Positions 1-6,580 are shown, numbered from the stretch's first letter. The stretch is DNA of 8,073 nt from Betaproteobacteria bacterium (GCA_025354965.1 JANXLW010000256.1:1-8073); one strand, 5' to 3'. Numbers and translations: made by a program. Notes: generated by a model not told the origin, from the letters alone.

Positions 1-1281
1 CGCCAACGCCAGCGACAACATGGCCAGGTAGACACCACCGCTGCGCACCACCAGCGCGCCAAAGACGGTGGCCACGGTCACAGACAAAACACAGCCCACA
101 AGCAACGCCGACGGCAGCGAAAAACCCCAGGTGATGTGCGAAAGCGCCGTGCCATAGGCGCCCAGCGCAAAAAATGCTGCATGCCCAAAGCTGACCAGTC
201 CGCCCAGCGCCATCATGGCTTGCAAGCTGACGCCAAAAATCATCAATATCAGAGCATCGGCTGCCAGCGATTGCCAATAAGTACCGGCCAATCCGGCGGC
301 ACCCAGGGCCATGCCCACCGCCACGAATGTGATGATGGTCGATGACCGCCCGACCGGGTACAAAGAGAATTTTTGCGCGATCGCGTTGGGGACCGCATGG
401 AACGGTTTGCCCATCAAGCCCATGGGGCGCAACACCAGCACCGCTGCCATGGTTAAAAACACCAGCACCAGAGTTGCCTGGGGAAACAAGCTGATGCCCA
501 AAGCGTGTATCAAGCCAATCAGCAACGCCGCATAAAAGGCTCCGGCAATGCTGCCCAATCCGCCCGTCACCACCACCACAAAAGTTTCAACTACCACTGT
601 CATATCCATCTGCAGGGTTGCCGGTTCACGCGGCAATTGCAGTGCACCACCCAGACCGGCCAACCAGCAACCCAGCACCACCGCCCCCAGCATCAAGGGC
701 TTGGTGTTGACACCCAAGGCACTGAGCATGGTTCGATCCTGCGTCGCCGCCTGCAGTCTCTGGCCAACCAGCGTGCGATGCAGCAACAGGTGCAGCGCAA
801 GCCAGATGATGGGTCCCAACGCAATGGTGAGCAGTTGATACTGCGGAAAATACTCGCCCCACAACGCGACTGACCCTTTGAGACCAGGAAAGCGCGGTGC
901 AAAAACCTCATCCGGTCCAAAGCCCCAGCGCATCGCATCGTGCAACGCAAGCGACAAGCCAAAGGTGGCGACCAGTTGGTATAACTCGGGTACGCCATAC
1001 AGTCGCCTTAACAAGAAAAATTCGGCCAGCGCCCCGACCAGCCCGGCGCACACCGCGCCCATCAGCATAGCCAATGCATAGAGCACTGCACTTTCGCCCC
1101 AGGCAGGGTACCAAACGGTCACCCAATGTGCAGCGAACAGTGCACCCAGCATGAAAAAACTGCCATGAGCAAAGTTCACTATGCGGGTCACGCCAAAGAT
1201 CAGCGTCAAGCCAGCTGCCATCAAAAACAAGGTGGTGGCGTAACTCAGGCCGTTAAGGCACTGGACAGCAAAAAAACTCAT
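1..1281 (-). CDS. Fused LivH-LivM ABC transporter permease, partial (C-terminus beyond left edge)
   Basis: An uninterrupted minus-strand frame of 427 codons starts at the ATG at 1279-1281 and is still open at base 1. Residues 1 to about 290 are LivH-like: the N-terminus contains LTLIFGVTRIVNFAHG, the VVVTGGLGSIAGAF loop lies near residue 235, and the LivH-type tail VLRPMGLMGKP follows. The frame then runs without a stop into a LivM-like half, with MMALGGLVSFGHAAFFALGA and VVRSGGVYLAMLSLALA. Both halves are strongly hydrophobic and would sit in the inner membrane as the two permease subunits of a HAAT-family importer for branched-chain amino acids, amides or related carboxylates. A TAA codon immediately precedes the ATG, so no longer start exists, and no convincing SD is visible. 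The missing part should be the rest of LivM, possibly with ATPase and binding-protein genes downstream. The family is secure; the substrate cannot be told. Confidence 0.9.
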   Translation of the reverse strand, partial: MSFFAVQCLNGLSYATTLFLMAAGLTLIFGVTRIVNFAHGSFFMLGALFAAHWVTVWYPAWGESAVLYALAMLMGAVCAGLVGALAEFFLLRRLYGVPELYQLVATFGLSLALHDAMRWGFGPDEVFAPRFPGLKGSVALWGEYFPQYQLLTIALGPIIWLALHLLLHRTLVGQRLQAATQDRTMLSALGVNTKPLMLGAVVLGCWLAGLGGALQLPREPATLQMDMTVVVETFVVVVTGGLGSIAGAFYAALLIGLIHALGISLFPQATLVLVFLTMAAVLVLRPMGLMGKPFHAVPNAIAQKFSLYPVGRSSTIITFVAVGMALGAAGLAGTYWQSLAADALILMIFGVSLQAMMALGGLVSFGHAAFFALGAYGTALSHITWGFSLPSALLVGCVLSVTVATVFGALVVRSGGVYLAMLSLALA

Positions 1282-1312
1282 TTAATCGGGTCGATGCGAG
1301 GTGGCACTGCCA

Positions 1313-1450
1313 TCAAATCACACAGACCAGCTTGTGATCCGGGTCGACACCGAGAGACGGCAAAATGATTTCGGACAAACCACTCCACGCCTCCTTTGGA
1401 GCAGTGTGCCAACCCCGGCCGGGCGCCACCACCATGATGTTTTGGGTCAT
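1313..1450 (-). pseudogene. Nitroreductase C-terminal remnant (45 codons)
   Basis: A 45-codon minus-strand frame begins with ATG at 1448-1450, overlapping the thioesterase TGA in an ATGA junction, and stops at TGA 1313-1315. Its product contains NIMVVAPGRGWHTAPKEAW followed by LPSLGVDPDHKLVCVI. This matches by eye the late part of nitroreductase-family flavoproteins, where NxMLAAxxxGLxTCPQEAW is followed by LGIPxDxxLVCGIALGYPD. The usual 150 or more N-terminal residues that hold the FMN-binding region are absent, and the final LGYPD segment is cut off by the stop. It cannot be an active nitroreductase. It is most simply a deletion relic between the thioesterase and permease genes, although it could still be translated by coupling. 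The family match comes from memory and is not an alignment score. Confidence 0.55.
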
Positions 1451-1893
1451 ACCAGTGTTTCCAGAACAGATTTAAGTTTTGACGGCAAGGGCACCGGGCG
1501 CCGACTCATTTTGTCAACATAGACATGAATAAAATGACCCTTGGCCGCCGTTAGCTGCGCATCGGCAGCAAACAAGCCAACCTCATAGCGCACGCTGCTG
1601 GAACCCAGCCGGGCGACACGAATCCCGACGTCTACCGCTTGCGGAAATGCCAACGGTGAAAAATAGTTGCACTGCGTTTCGATCACCAGGCCAATGGTTC
1701 CGCCATGCTGGATGTCGAGCACACCACGCTCTATGAGGTAGGCATTCACTGCCGTATCGAACCAGCTGTAATAGACCACGTTGTTGACGTGACCGTAGGC
1801 GTCATTGTCCATCCAGCGCGTGCCAATGTTGCGGAACACTTTATAAGCACTGCGGGGTTCGGCCTGGGGTTTTTCGGATTGGGGGTCGCTCAT
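1447..1893 (-). CDS. Acyl-CoA thioesterase, 4HBT/YbgC-FadM-like hotdog fold
   Basis: The 148-residue product is a typical length for a single-hotdog thioesterase that hydrolyses acyl-CoA or aroyl-CoA esters in the cytoplasm. The signature TRWMDNDAYGHVNN lies at residues 25-38, followed by VVYYSWFDTAVNAYL. Asp31 fits the catalytic acid of the 4HBT motif, and the HVNN form is common in the FadM/YbgC-like branch. The central helix and the strand VGIRVARLGSSSVRYEVGLF follow in the expected order. The start is the ATG at 1891-1893. An in-frame TGA lies three codons upstream, so the start cannot be earlier, and no good SD precedes it. The gene heads a minus-strand run toward the nitroreductase remnant and the LivHM permease. 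Its natural substrate cannot be assigned. Confidence 0.88.
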   Translation of the reverse strand: MSDPQSEKPQAEPRSAYKVFRNIGTRWMDNDAYGHVNNVVYYSWFDTAVNAYLIERGVLDIQHGGTIGLVIETQCNYFSPLAFPQAVDVGIRVARLGSSSVRYEVGLFAADAQLTAAKGHFIHVYVDKMSRRPVPLPSKLKSVLETLV

Positions 1894-1921
1894 GAGGGCT
1901 CATTTTGCCAGTGTGCCAACC

Positions 1922-1993
1922 TCACTCTTTAATTTTAAATTCGGCTTTGGCTTTGGCTTTGGTTTCGAGACAGCGGCATTGTGTCGGAAGCAT
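1922..1993 (-). CDS. Possible 23-residue leader ORF upstream of the thioesterase
   Basis: A minus-strand ATG at 1991-1993 has a good SD (GAGGAA, plus-strand 1998-2003, 4 bases from the ATG) and opens a frame of 23 codons ending in TGA at 1922-1924. The peptide starts MLPTQCRCLE and ends in a Lys/Ala-rich run encoded by the hexanucleotide repeat at 1943-1960. The stop lies 28 bases before the thioesterase ATG, which has no SD of its own. That arrangement suits a leader peptide or translational coupling. Against it are the short length and the fact that the tail derives from a simple repeat, so it may be chance. Its family is not recognised. Confidence 0.3.
   Translation of the reverse strand: MLPTQCRCLETKAKAKAEFKIKE
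1943..1966. repeat. GGCTTT hexanucleotide tandem repeat
   Basis: Three exact GGCTTT units at 1943-1960 are followed by a degenerate fourth, GGTTTC, at 1961-1966. On the minus strand these read as alternating Ala-Lys codons in the candidate leader ORF. A six-base unit keeps frame when copy number changes. Confidence 0.85.
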
Positions 1994-2026
1994 GAAATTC
2001 CTCGTTTCTAGAATTCAGCGTCTAAT

Positions 2027-2043
2027 ATGTTGCATCGCAGCAA
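2027..2043 (-). promoter_or_regulatory. Left arm of a paired operator-like element at the phasin promoter
   Basis: The reverse complement of this stretch is TTGCTGCGATGCAACAT. It matches the element at 2086-2102 at 14 of 17 positions in opposite orientation, with the outer 8 bases TGCAACAT identical. It lies just upstream of the phasin -35 region. The core CTGC-N3-GCA resembles the half-site pattern described for PhaR-type phasin repressors. Binding by PhaR is inferred. Confidence 0.5.
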
Positions 2044-2050
2044 ATAATGC

Positions 2051-2078
2051 TTGCAAAGGTTCTTGAGAGACCTATAAT
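2051..2078 (+). promoter_or_regulatory. Sigma70-type promoter of the phasin gene
   Basis: A perfect -10 hexamer TATAAT lies at 2073-2078, with TTGCAA at 2051-2056 as the -35, separated by 16 bases. Transcription would start near 2085 and leave a leader of about 84 bases. That leader includes a possible weak stem (AAACC at 2103-2107 with GGTTT at 2120-2124). The promoter sits between the two inverted operator-like elements, and a third partial copy, ATGCTTGCAA at 2047-2056, overlaps the -35. Confidence 0.7.
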
Positions 2079-2085
2079 TCAAACC

Positions 2086-2102
2086 ATGCTGCACTGCAAC
2101 AT
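2086..2102 (+). promoter_or_regulatory. Right arm of the paired operator-like element, at the transcript start
   Basis: The sequence ATGCTGCACTGCAACAT begins 8 bases after the -10 and would cover the start of transcription. A protein bound here would block RNA polymerase. It is the inverted partner of 2027-2043, with arms 42 bases apart and 59 bases centre to centre. Confidence 0.5.
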
Positions 2103-2156
2103 AAACCGAGCATAAGCCGGGTTTCGGCGCAGATACCTTTTTTTCTCACTCTTATT

Positions 2157-2160
2157 GGAG
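2157..2160 (+). promoter_or_regulatory. Phasin ribosome binding site
   Basis: GGAG lies 8 bases before the ATG at 2169, in an A/T-rich unstructured stretch. It fits a highly expressed granule protein and supports the chosen start. Confidence 0.75.
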
Positions 2161-2168
2161 ATATTTAT

Positions 2169-2711
2169 ATGCTGACCGTCGAACAAATCCTGGCTTCCAA
2201 CAAGGCAAACGTCGAGATCCTTTTGGGTCTGACTTCCAAAGCTTTTGAAGGCGTTGAAAAAATTGTCGAGCTGAACCTGACCGCTTCGAAGGCTGCGTTG
2301 GCTGAATCCGGCGAGCACGCCAAGGCTCTGATGAGCGTGAAAGACGCGCAGGAACTGATGGCCCTGCAATCTGGCGTGTTCCAGCCCTTGGCAGAAAAGA
2401 CCGCTGCCTACAGCCGTCACCTGTATGACATTGCTTCCGGCTCCAACGCTGAACTGAGCAAGACCTTTGAAGGTCAAGCTGCCGACGCACAGAAAAAATT
2501 CATGGGTCTGGTAGACAACGCTGCCAAAAACGCACCGGCCGGTTCGGAAGCTGCTGTTGCGGTTTTAAAGAGCGCCGTGGCCGCAGCCAACAACGCGCTG
2601 GAATCGGTGCAGAAAGCCGTCAAGCAAGCGACCGACGTTGCACAGTCCAACTTCAATGCAGTTGCTGCAACCGCTGCGGATGTCGCCAAACCAATCGCGA
2701 AAAAACGTTAA
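2169..2711 (+). CDS. phaP: Phasin family protein (PHA granule-associated)
   Basis: The 180-residue product has the length and pattern of Burkholderiales phasins (Phasin_2 family, TIGR01841-like). It opens MLTVEQILASNKANVEILLG, a typical start in which short hydrophobic helices alternate with charged turns, and FEGVEKIVELNLTASKAAL follows near residues 29-47. The middle (AKALMSVKDAQELMALQ, then FQPLAEKTAAYSRHLYDIA) and the Ala-rich amphipathic C-terminal third also fit, and the protein ends in a basic KKR. Phasins coat polyhydroxyalkanoate granules in the cytoplasm, set their number and size, and limit non-specific protein binding. The gene is monocistronic: it has its own promoter and SD and a strong downstream terminator. 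No PHA synthase or phaR gene lies in the window. The family call is secure; which phaP paralogue it is cannot be told. Confidence 0.93.
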   Translation: MLTVEQILASNKANVEILLGLTSKAFEGVEKIVELNLTASKAALAESGEHAKALMSVKDAQELMALQSGVFQPLAEKTAAYSRHLYDIASGSNAELSKTFEGQAADAQKKFMGLVDNAAKNAPAGSEAAVAVLKSAVAAANNALESVQKAVKQATDVAQSNFNAVAATAADVAKPIAKKR

Positions 2712-2732
2712 TTAGTTCACTTTATTGAGGTT

Positions 2733-2806
2733 TTGACTCTATAAATGAAGGGGAAACCCTGAGATACTCGAGTCAAGTTGAACTTTTTAGAAACAGTTAG
2801 TTTCTA
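2733..2806. other. Structured 3' untranslated region of the phasin transcript
   Basis: Between the stop codon and the terminator there are about 145 non-coding bases. They contain two inverted repeats: TTGACTC at 2733-2739 with GAGTCAA at 2770-2776, and TAGAAAC at 2788-2794 with GTTTCTA at 2800-2806 (five-base loop AGTTA). These could fold in the mRNA tail or in a 3'-derived small RNA. I see no coding frame here. Confidence 0.4.
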
Positions 2807-2856
2807 CAGGTTGTCTCCTCGGGTCCTTTCGAAACCAACAGGTTCAGGGATCCCTT

Positions 2857-2887
2857 AAGGGCTGGTCGCAAGATCAGCCCTTTTTTT
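2857..2887 (+). terminator. Rho-independent terminator of the phasin gene
   Basis: AAGGGCTGGTC at 2857-2867 pairs with GATCAGCCCTT at 2872-2882 around a GCAA loop (a GNRA-type tetraloop). The stem is 11 bp with a single G-U pair. It is followed directly by a run of seven T residues at 2881-2887. Confidence 0.9.
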
Positions 2888-2951
2888 ATGTGCCTCTGGG
2901 TTTGTCAGCAGCCGGTTACCGGTCGCACCAATGTCGGGCGGCAGGTGTTGC

Positions 2952-3044
2952 TCAGGCCAGCACCCTGGCGCTGCGCGTCAGACGCGCTTCGCGAATGGGC
3001 AGGTTCACTAGCGCGGCGCCGACCGCCAGCAGGATATCGACGTA
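2952..3044 (-). pseudogene. C-terminal remnant of an MFS transporter
   Basis: The minus-strand frame ending in TGA at 2952-2954 encodes about 30 residues, YVDILLAVGAALVNLPIREA followed by RLTRSARVLA. This looks like the last transmembrane helix and the LPIRE tail seen in many proteobacterial MFS_1 permeases of about 400 residues. In the same frame an in-frame TGA appears at 3060-3062, inside what looks like the end of the adjoining insertion sequence. The rest of the gene is therefore gone from this locus. The most likely story is that the IS256-type element inserted into the transporter and later rearrangement removed the upstream part. The fragment is short, so the family call is moderate. 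Confidence 0.5.
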
Positions 3045-3719
3045 GGCGATGTCCCGAACTCAGTTGCAGGTATGAGTCGGTGGGCATGGATATTATGCTG
3101 CCTTCCTGAGTTGTTGGATTGCGGGACGAAGACCGTTTATCAGTGTTTTCAAGTCCGCATGTCCACGCAGTTTCTTGAATGATTTCTCCGCCTCCAAGAA
3201 GCCCGCGGCAGTCCAACGCAGCGCCATCTCAGCATCCTTGTAATTGGTCACCCGGCCACTGATCCGACGCACCACGGAGTTTGGTGACTCAATGACATTG
3301 GTGGTTGCCAGACAGCGGGCCAACTCGCCAGAGATACCGAGTTCCGTAATGGTGAACATCTCATCGAGTCCTTCCAGCACGCTGGCCGCGGCATCCGGGT
3401 GCTGGGCCTTCAGACTCCTGGCCAATTCCTTCAAGCGCTGCTTGCCCGCTACTGCATCGAGCTTGAAGGCCTGCTTCATCAACCAGCGCACCTGCTCGGC
3501 CCGGTCTTTTGGCAGTCGCTCCGATACGTTGCGAATCTTGTGGATGCGGCAGCGTTGCACTTTGGCGTCTTTGCCGCACAGTTGCTCAATACCCGAGCGC
3601 AGCGCTTTGGAGCCATCAATCACCCACAGGCGTGCAATGTTGAGGTCCAGGCCACGCCCGGACAACCCCGTCAACAAATCCTTGACTACCTTGGCGTTCT
3701 CACTACTTCCTGGAGCCAT
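3045..3719 (-). mobile_element. IS256-family insertion sequence, truncated
   Basis: The stretch holds the C-terminal half of an IS256-type transposase and its downstream end. The plus-strand sequence from 3045 (GGCGATGTCCCGAACTC) through GTATGAGTCGGTGGGCAT resembles, from memory, the end of IS256-family elements, and it abuts the MFS tail at 3044. The other end is missing, so neither the inverted-repeat pair nor the target duplication can be checked. The break near 3719 coincides with the start of the repeat-bearing segment to the right. Confidence 0.55.
3093..3719 (-). pseudogene. IS256-family (Mutator-type) transposase, N-terminus missing
   Basis: The open frame is 208 codons from the first available ATG, about half of the roughly 400-residue family length. 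Visible family signatures are GSSENAKVVKDLL at the start (normally mid-protein), LWVIDGSKALR with Asp35 as the second catalytic acid, VQRCRIHKIRNV with the Cys57/His60 pair, and LATTNVIE with Glu144 as the third catalytic acid. The C-terminal FKKLRGHADLKTLINGL is also typical. The first catalytic Asp and the DNA-binding N-terminus are lost. Upstream the frame reads through repeat DNA to a TGA and never recovers transposase sequence, so the copy cannot be active on its own. Confidence 0.85.
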
Positions 3720-3834
3720 GTCACCGACCGCCGTAATGGAGCCGCCGATGTTCGGCGTAATGGAGCATCAAGGTGGCCGAAGCGCTGGCCAAGAATTTGC
3801 TGACTCTTCCCGTGCCGCGTGAAGTGAGGCAAAT
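3719..3834. mobile_element. Possible IS21-like terminal fragment between the transposase remnant and the kinase gene
   Basis: Plus-strand sequence starting TGTCACCGACC at 3719, exactly where IS256 similarity stops, carries two copies of CGYCGTAATGGAGC (3729-3742 and 3753-3766, 13 of 14 identical, period 24). A hairpin, CGCCGA at 3743-3748 with TCGGCG at 3752-3757, lies between them. TGT ends with repeated subterminal motifs are characteristic of IS21-family elements. No istA or istB gene remains, so the family label is tentative. The right boundary is not visible, and the segment runs up to the kinase stop codon. Confidence 0.35.
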
Positions 3835-5829
3835 CTACAATTTCTGCTTACCAGCGCGTTGACGTCCCAGCGGCAGCCGGATCGTGAATTCGGCGCCACC
3901 TTCCACATTGCGCGCGCTGATGCTGCCCTGCAGGCGCTCGGTGATCATCCGCTTGGCCAAGGCCAGGCCAACACCCAATCCGCTGCGACTGGGCGCCCTG
4001 GCATAGAGTTCGAAGACCCGTTCCAGTCTGTCTGCCCGAATACCGCCGCCGTTGTCCTTGACGGTCAACCGCAACATGTCATCGTCGATGCCCATCGTGA
4101 TGGTGATCAAAGGTACCGCCACAGCGCGCGTCTTGAGTACCTCGGTGGCATTTTCCAGCACGATCATCATGGTGTGCGCAAAGGCATTGGCGAAACCATG
4201 CAGCATCAGATCGGGTAACAACTGGCGTTCAATGCGCAGCGGACTGCCGATGGTCATTGGCGTCAGCATGCTGACCACGTGTTCGATTTGCTCGGCTGGA
4301 AAATAGTCCTGCTGTGATTTGTCATCGCTGTAGAAGCGGTAAATATCGGTAATGGTCTTGTCCATGAAGTCGATCGTCTCACGCATGTCAGTCAGTGCCT
4401 TGGGCAATTCCGCTTCGCGTTCCGCCAGCGGACGATCCATCAGCGATTCGACTTTCATGAGTTGCGTGCCGGCGTAGATCACCGGCCGCTTGAGTTGATG
4501 CACCACGCCCGACAGCATTTGACCAACCGAGATGAATTTTGATTGTGCGACCAGCAGTCGCTCGCTGGCATCGTGATCGGCGGCCAATCGACGGATGCGC
4601 TGACCCAGACCGAGCGAGAGTATTCCCAGTTCCATGGTCAGGCCAAGCGGCGTACCGTAAACACTAATCCACTCCGGAATACCCAGTTCGAGGCCAAACC
4701 ACTCGGCGTCCTGCAACAAGGACAACACAATAAAACTGCCGGTACCCGCCAGGTAGTAGCCCGAACCCGCAAACCGGCGCACAGCGGCATAGATCGCGAC
4801 CGACAGCCAACACAGCAAGAACAACAATGCCAAATAGGCCATCGTTCCACCGATGAAGTGCAGACCCGACCAGAAGGCTGAAGCGACTTCGGCAAGAATA
4901 AACAGAACGGCCAGGCCAATCCAGCCCTTAAGAAGGCGCGTGACCACGGGCGCGCGCTTCGGCAGCTCCAGAAATGCGCTGCCAAAGAGAGACGCGGTGA
5001 TCGTTACCAGCATCAGCAAGACATGCGAGATCCGGTTTTCAGCAGCTGCCGAGAGCGAGCCAAGAAACGTTACCAGCGCCGGCCACAGTGCGTTCACCAG
5101 CGGCTTTGCCCAGATCAGGATGTCGGCCCCGTGCATGGTCAGCGTGAACCCGAACAACACGCTGCCGTGTAAAACATAGAAAAGAAAAACACGTTGACGC
5201 AGCGCCAGCCCGGCAACCAGGTTATAGAGCACCATGGAGGCAACGAGGCCGGTGAAAACACCCCACGTCGTTGCATCGTTCTGGGCAAAACGCAGGAAGC
5301 TGTTGGGCGTGTACAGCAGCGTATCGATCTCCATTGAGCGGTCCGACTGGTGCCGGATGTAGAGCAGAACCTGCTCGCCGGCTGCCAGTGAAATCGGTTG
5401 CACGTCATAGCGGTGCGCCAGCGTACGCTGCTCACGCGACCGCTGGCTGCCCAAGGCATAGGTTTCAATAAAACCGCTTCGGCGCACAAGGTAGAGGTCG
5501 ATCTGGTAGACATAGGGCGACGGATTCATCAGCAGCACGCTGCGCTGCCCTGCCGAGGCGTTTTGCAGCGCAAGCCGGGTCCAGATGGCAGCCTGTTGGG
5601 CCGGAAACCGGGTGCGTTGACTCCCGACGAACCTGGCGTCGGGACGCCGCACCTCGGCTAGCGTCAGCTGCCGGCCTTCATCGACCAGCACCTCGATCGA
5701 CGCCCGGGCATCGATCCGGTCGAAGTTCTCCGGTAATTCGATCGGCGAGACTGCGCTTGCGCCCACCGACCAGAAAAGACACAGACCAGCCAGCAGCCAG
5801 CGCCATGGACCGCGCAATACTTCAGCCAT
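3835..5829 (-). CDS. 7TMR-DISM sensor histidine kinase
   Basis: The predicted inner-membrane two-component sensor has 664 residues from the ATG at 5827-5829. Residues about 5-27 form a signal sequence ending ASA. An extracytoplasmic 7TMR-DISMED2-like domain (about 30-170) contains IWTRLALQNAS and YVYQIDLYLV, and is followed by a block of about seven hydrophobic helices (about 185-410). The kinase core has an H-box SVGQMLSGVVHQLKRP with His444 as the probable phosphoacceptor, an N-box VLENATEVL (Asn560), a G1 box DNGGGI (592-597), and a G2 box GLGVGLALAK from 617. The ATPase domain ends at FTIRLPL, so the protein is essentially complete beside the IS scar. An upstream TTG at 5872-5874 would add 15 residues but lies deep inside the regulator gene. 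The ATG overlaps the regulator's end by 8 bp, which implies translational coupling. The ligand is unknown; this family often senses carbohydrates or other small molecules. Confidence 0.9.
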   Translation of the reverse strand: MAEVLRGPWRWLLAGLCLFWSVGASAVSPIELPENFDRIDARASIEVLVDEGRQLTLAEVRRPDARFVGSQRTRFPAQQAAIWTRLALQNASAGQRSVLLMNPSPYVYQIDLYLVRRSGFIETYALGSQRSREQRTLAHRYDVQPISLAAGEQVLLYIRHQSDRSMEIDTLLYTPNSFLRFAQNDATTWGVFTGLVASMVLYNLVAGLALRQRVFLFYVLHGSVLFGFTLTMHGADILIWAKPLVNALWPALVTFLGSLSAAAENRISHVLLMLVTITASLFGSAFLELPKRAPVVTRLLKGWIGLAVLFILAEVASAFWSGLHFIGGTMAYLALLFLLCWLSVAIYAAVRRFAGSGYYLAGTGSFIVLSLLQDAEWFGLELGIPEWISVYGTPLGLTMELGILSLGLGQRIRRLAADHDASERLLVAQSKFISVGQMLSGVVHQLKRPVIYAGTQLMKVESLMDRPLAEREAELPKALTDMRETIDFMDKTITDIYRFYSDDKSQQDYFPAEQIEHVVSMLTPMTIGSPLRIERQLLPDLMLHGFANAFAHTMMIVLENATEVLKTRAVAVPLITITMGIDDDMLRLTVKDNGGGIRADRLERVFELYARAPSRSGLGVGLALAKRMITERLQGSISARNVEGGAEFTIRLPLGRQRAGKQKL

Positions 5830-6556
5830 GAAGTGGACTGCGCAACATGAAACCCATGCCGTACATGTTGGCAATATGGTCGGGGCCGATCTTTTGCCGC
5901 AAGCGCAGGATCAGATTTTTTAATCCCGCGTCACTGCCAGGATCGTCCTGGTCATAGATCTGGCACAGGAGGCGGTCCTTGCTCAGCCACTCTCCGCGAT
6001 GTTTCAAAAGCAGATCGAGCAGCGCTTTCTCGCGGCCTGTCAGGTGAATTGTTTCGCCGGCGCGAAGCAGATAGTCACCGGTGACGCAATAGCTGGTGTG
6101 GTCATCGAACTGGGTATACAGGCGCCCCTCGGCCAGGATGCGCTCCGCGCTGCGGCCCAGGGCCTCCTTCAGGCGCGCCCAGGACAGCGGCTTCACCAGG
6201 TAATCGGCCAGGTTCAGGCGCATGGCTTCGAGCAGTTCGTCGGTCTCGGCGTAGGCGCTGGTGATGAAGATCGGCACGTGCGGATCGCGCGCCCGGATGG
6301 TCGCCGTCAGTTCCAGACCGTTCATCTTCGGCATGCGCAGGTCCGTGATCACCAGATGAATCGGACGCGAATCAAAAATCTGCAACGCCTCTTTGCCGTC
6401 ACCGGCCACCACCAAGTCCCTGAAGAAGCCGCGCAGCAGAGCGGCCGTCTGGTCGCGCACGACGGCGTCGTCCTCGACGTAGAGCGCATCAAGCTTGCGC
6501 AGTATCGGGATGTGTCTTGACGGGACGGTCGTGTTCAGGTTGGTCGTGCCGCTCAT
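5822..6556 (-). CDS. OmpR/PhoB-type response regulator
   Basis: The 244-residue cytoplasmic DNA-binding regulator is the likely partner of the kinase encoded directly downstream. The receiver domain (about 18-140) has the acidic cluster YVEDD (Glu28, Asp29, Asp30), phosphoacceptor Asp72 in VITDLRMPKMNG, Ser100 in FITSAY and Lys122 in YLVKPLS. The C-terminal winged-helix domain (about 155-240) has LTGREKALLDLLLKHRGEWL and the recognition-helix segment AGLKNLILRLRQKIG, and ends with the wing YGMGFMLR. The length is normal for the family. The start ATG at 6554-6556 leaves a short N-terminal extension (MSGTTNLNTTVPSRHIP) and has only a weak SD. The gene is divergent from the lipoprotein hydrolase, with 108 bases between them. 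Confidence 0.92.
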   Translation of the reverse strand: MSGTTNLNTTVPSRHIPILRKLDALYVEDDAVVRDQTAALLRGFFRDLVVAGDGKEALQIFDSRPIHLVITDLRMPKMNGLELTATIRARDPHVPIFITSAYAETDELLEAMRLNLADYLVKPLSWARLKEALGRSAERILAEGRLYTQFDDHTSYCVTGDYLLRAGETIHLTGREKALLDLLLKHRGEWLSKDRLLCQIYDQDDPGSDAGLKNLILRLRQKIGPDHIANMYGMGFMLRSPLHG

Positions 6557-6580
6557 ACGGAAATTATGCCCATGTGTCTT

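Noticed and set aside
136..873. Several overlapping plus-strand open frames at the left end
   Set aside because: They are antisense to the LivHM permease, whose hydrophobic, motif-rich frame explains the region. Their Gln/His/Thr-rich products look like reverse translations of membrane helices.
1942..1966. GGCTTT repeats as a phase-variation switch
   Set aside because: A six-base unit does not change the reading frame, and only three exact copies are present.
2888..2951. Possible extra gene or array downstream of the phasin terminator
   Set aside because: No frame with family similarity, no repeats of note and no tRNA-like fold are visible. It appears to be the 3' flank of the MFS remnant.
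3244..3822. Plus-strand open frame of 192 codons across the transposase region
   Set aside because: It lies antisense to the clear IS256 transposase frame, shows no family signature and has no SD. It is a shadow of the real gene.
5830..5874. Longer kinase start at TTG 5872-5874
   Set aside because: It would add 15 residues before a clean signal sequence and overlap the regulator gene by over 50 bases. The ATG at 5829 gives a normal coupled overlap.
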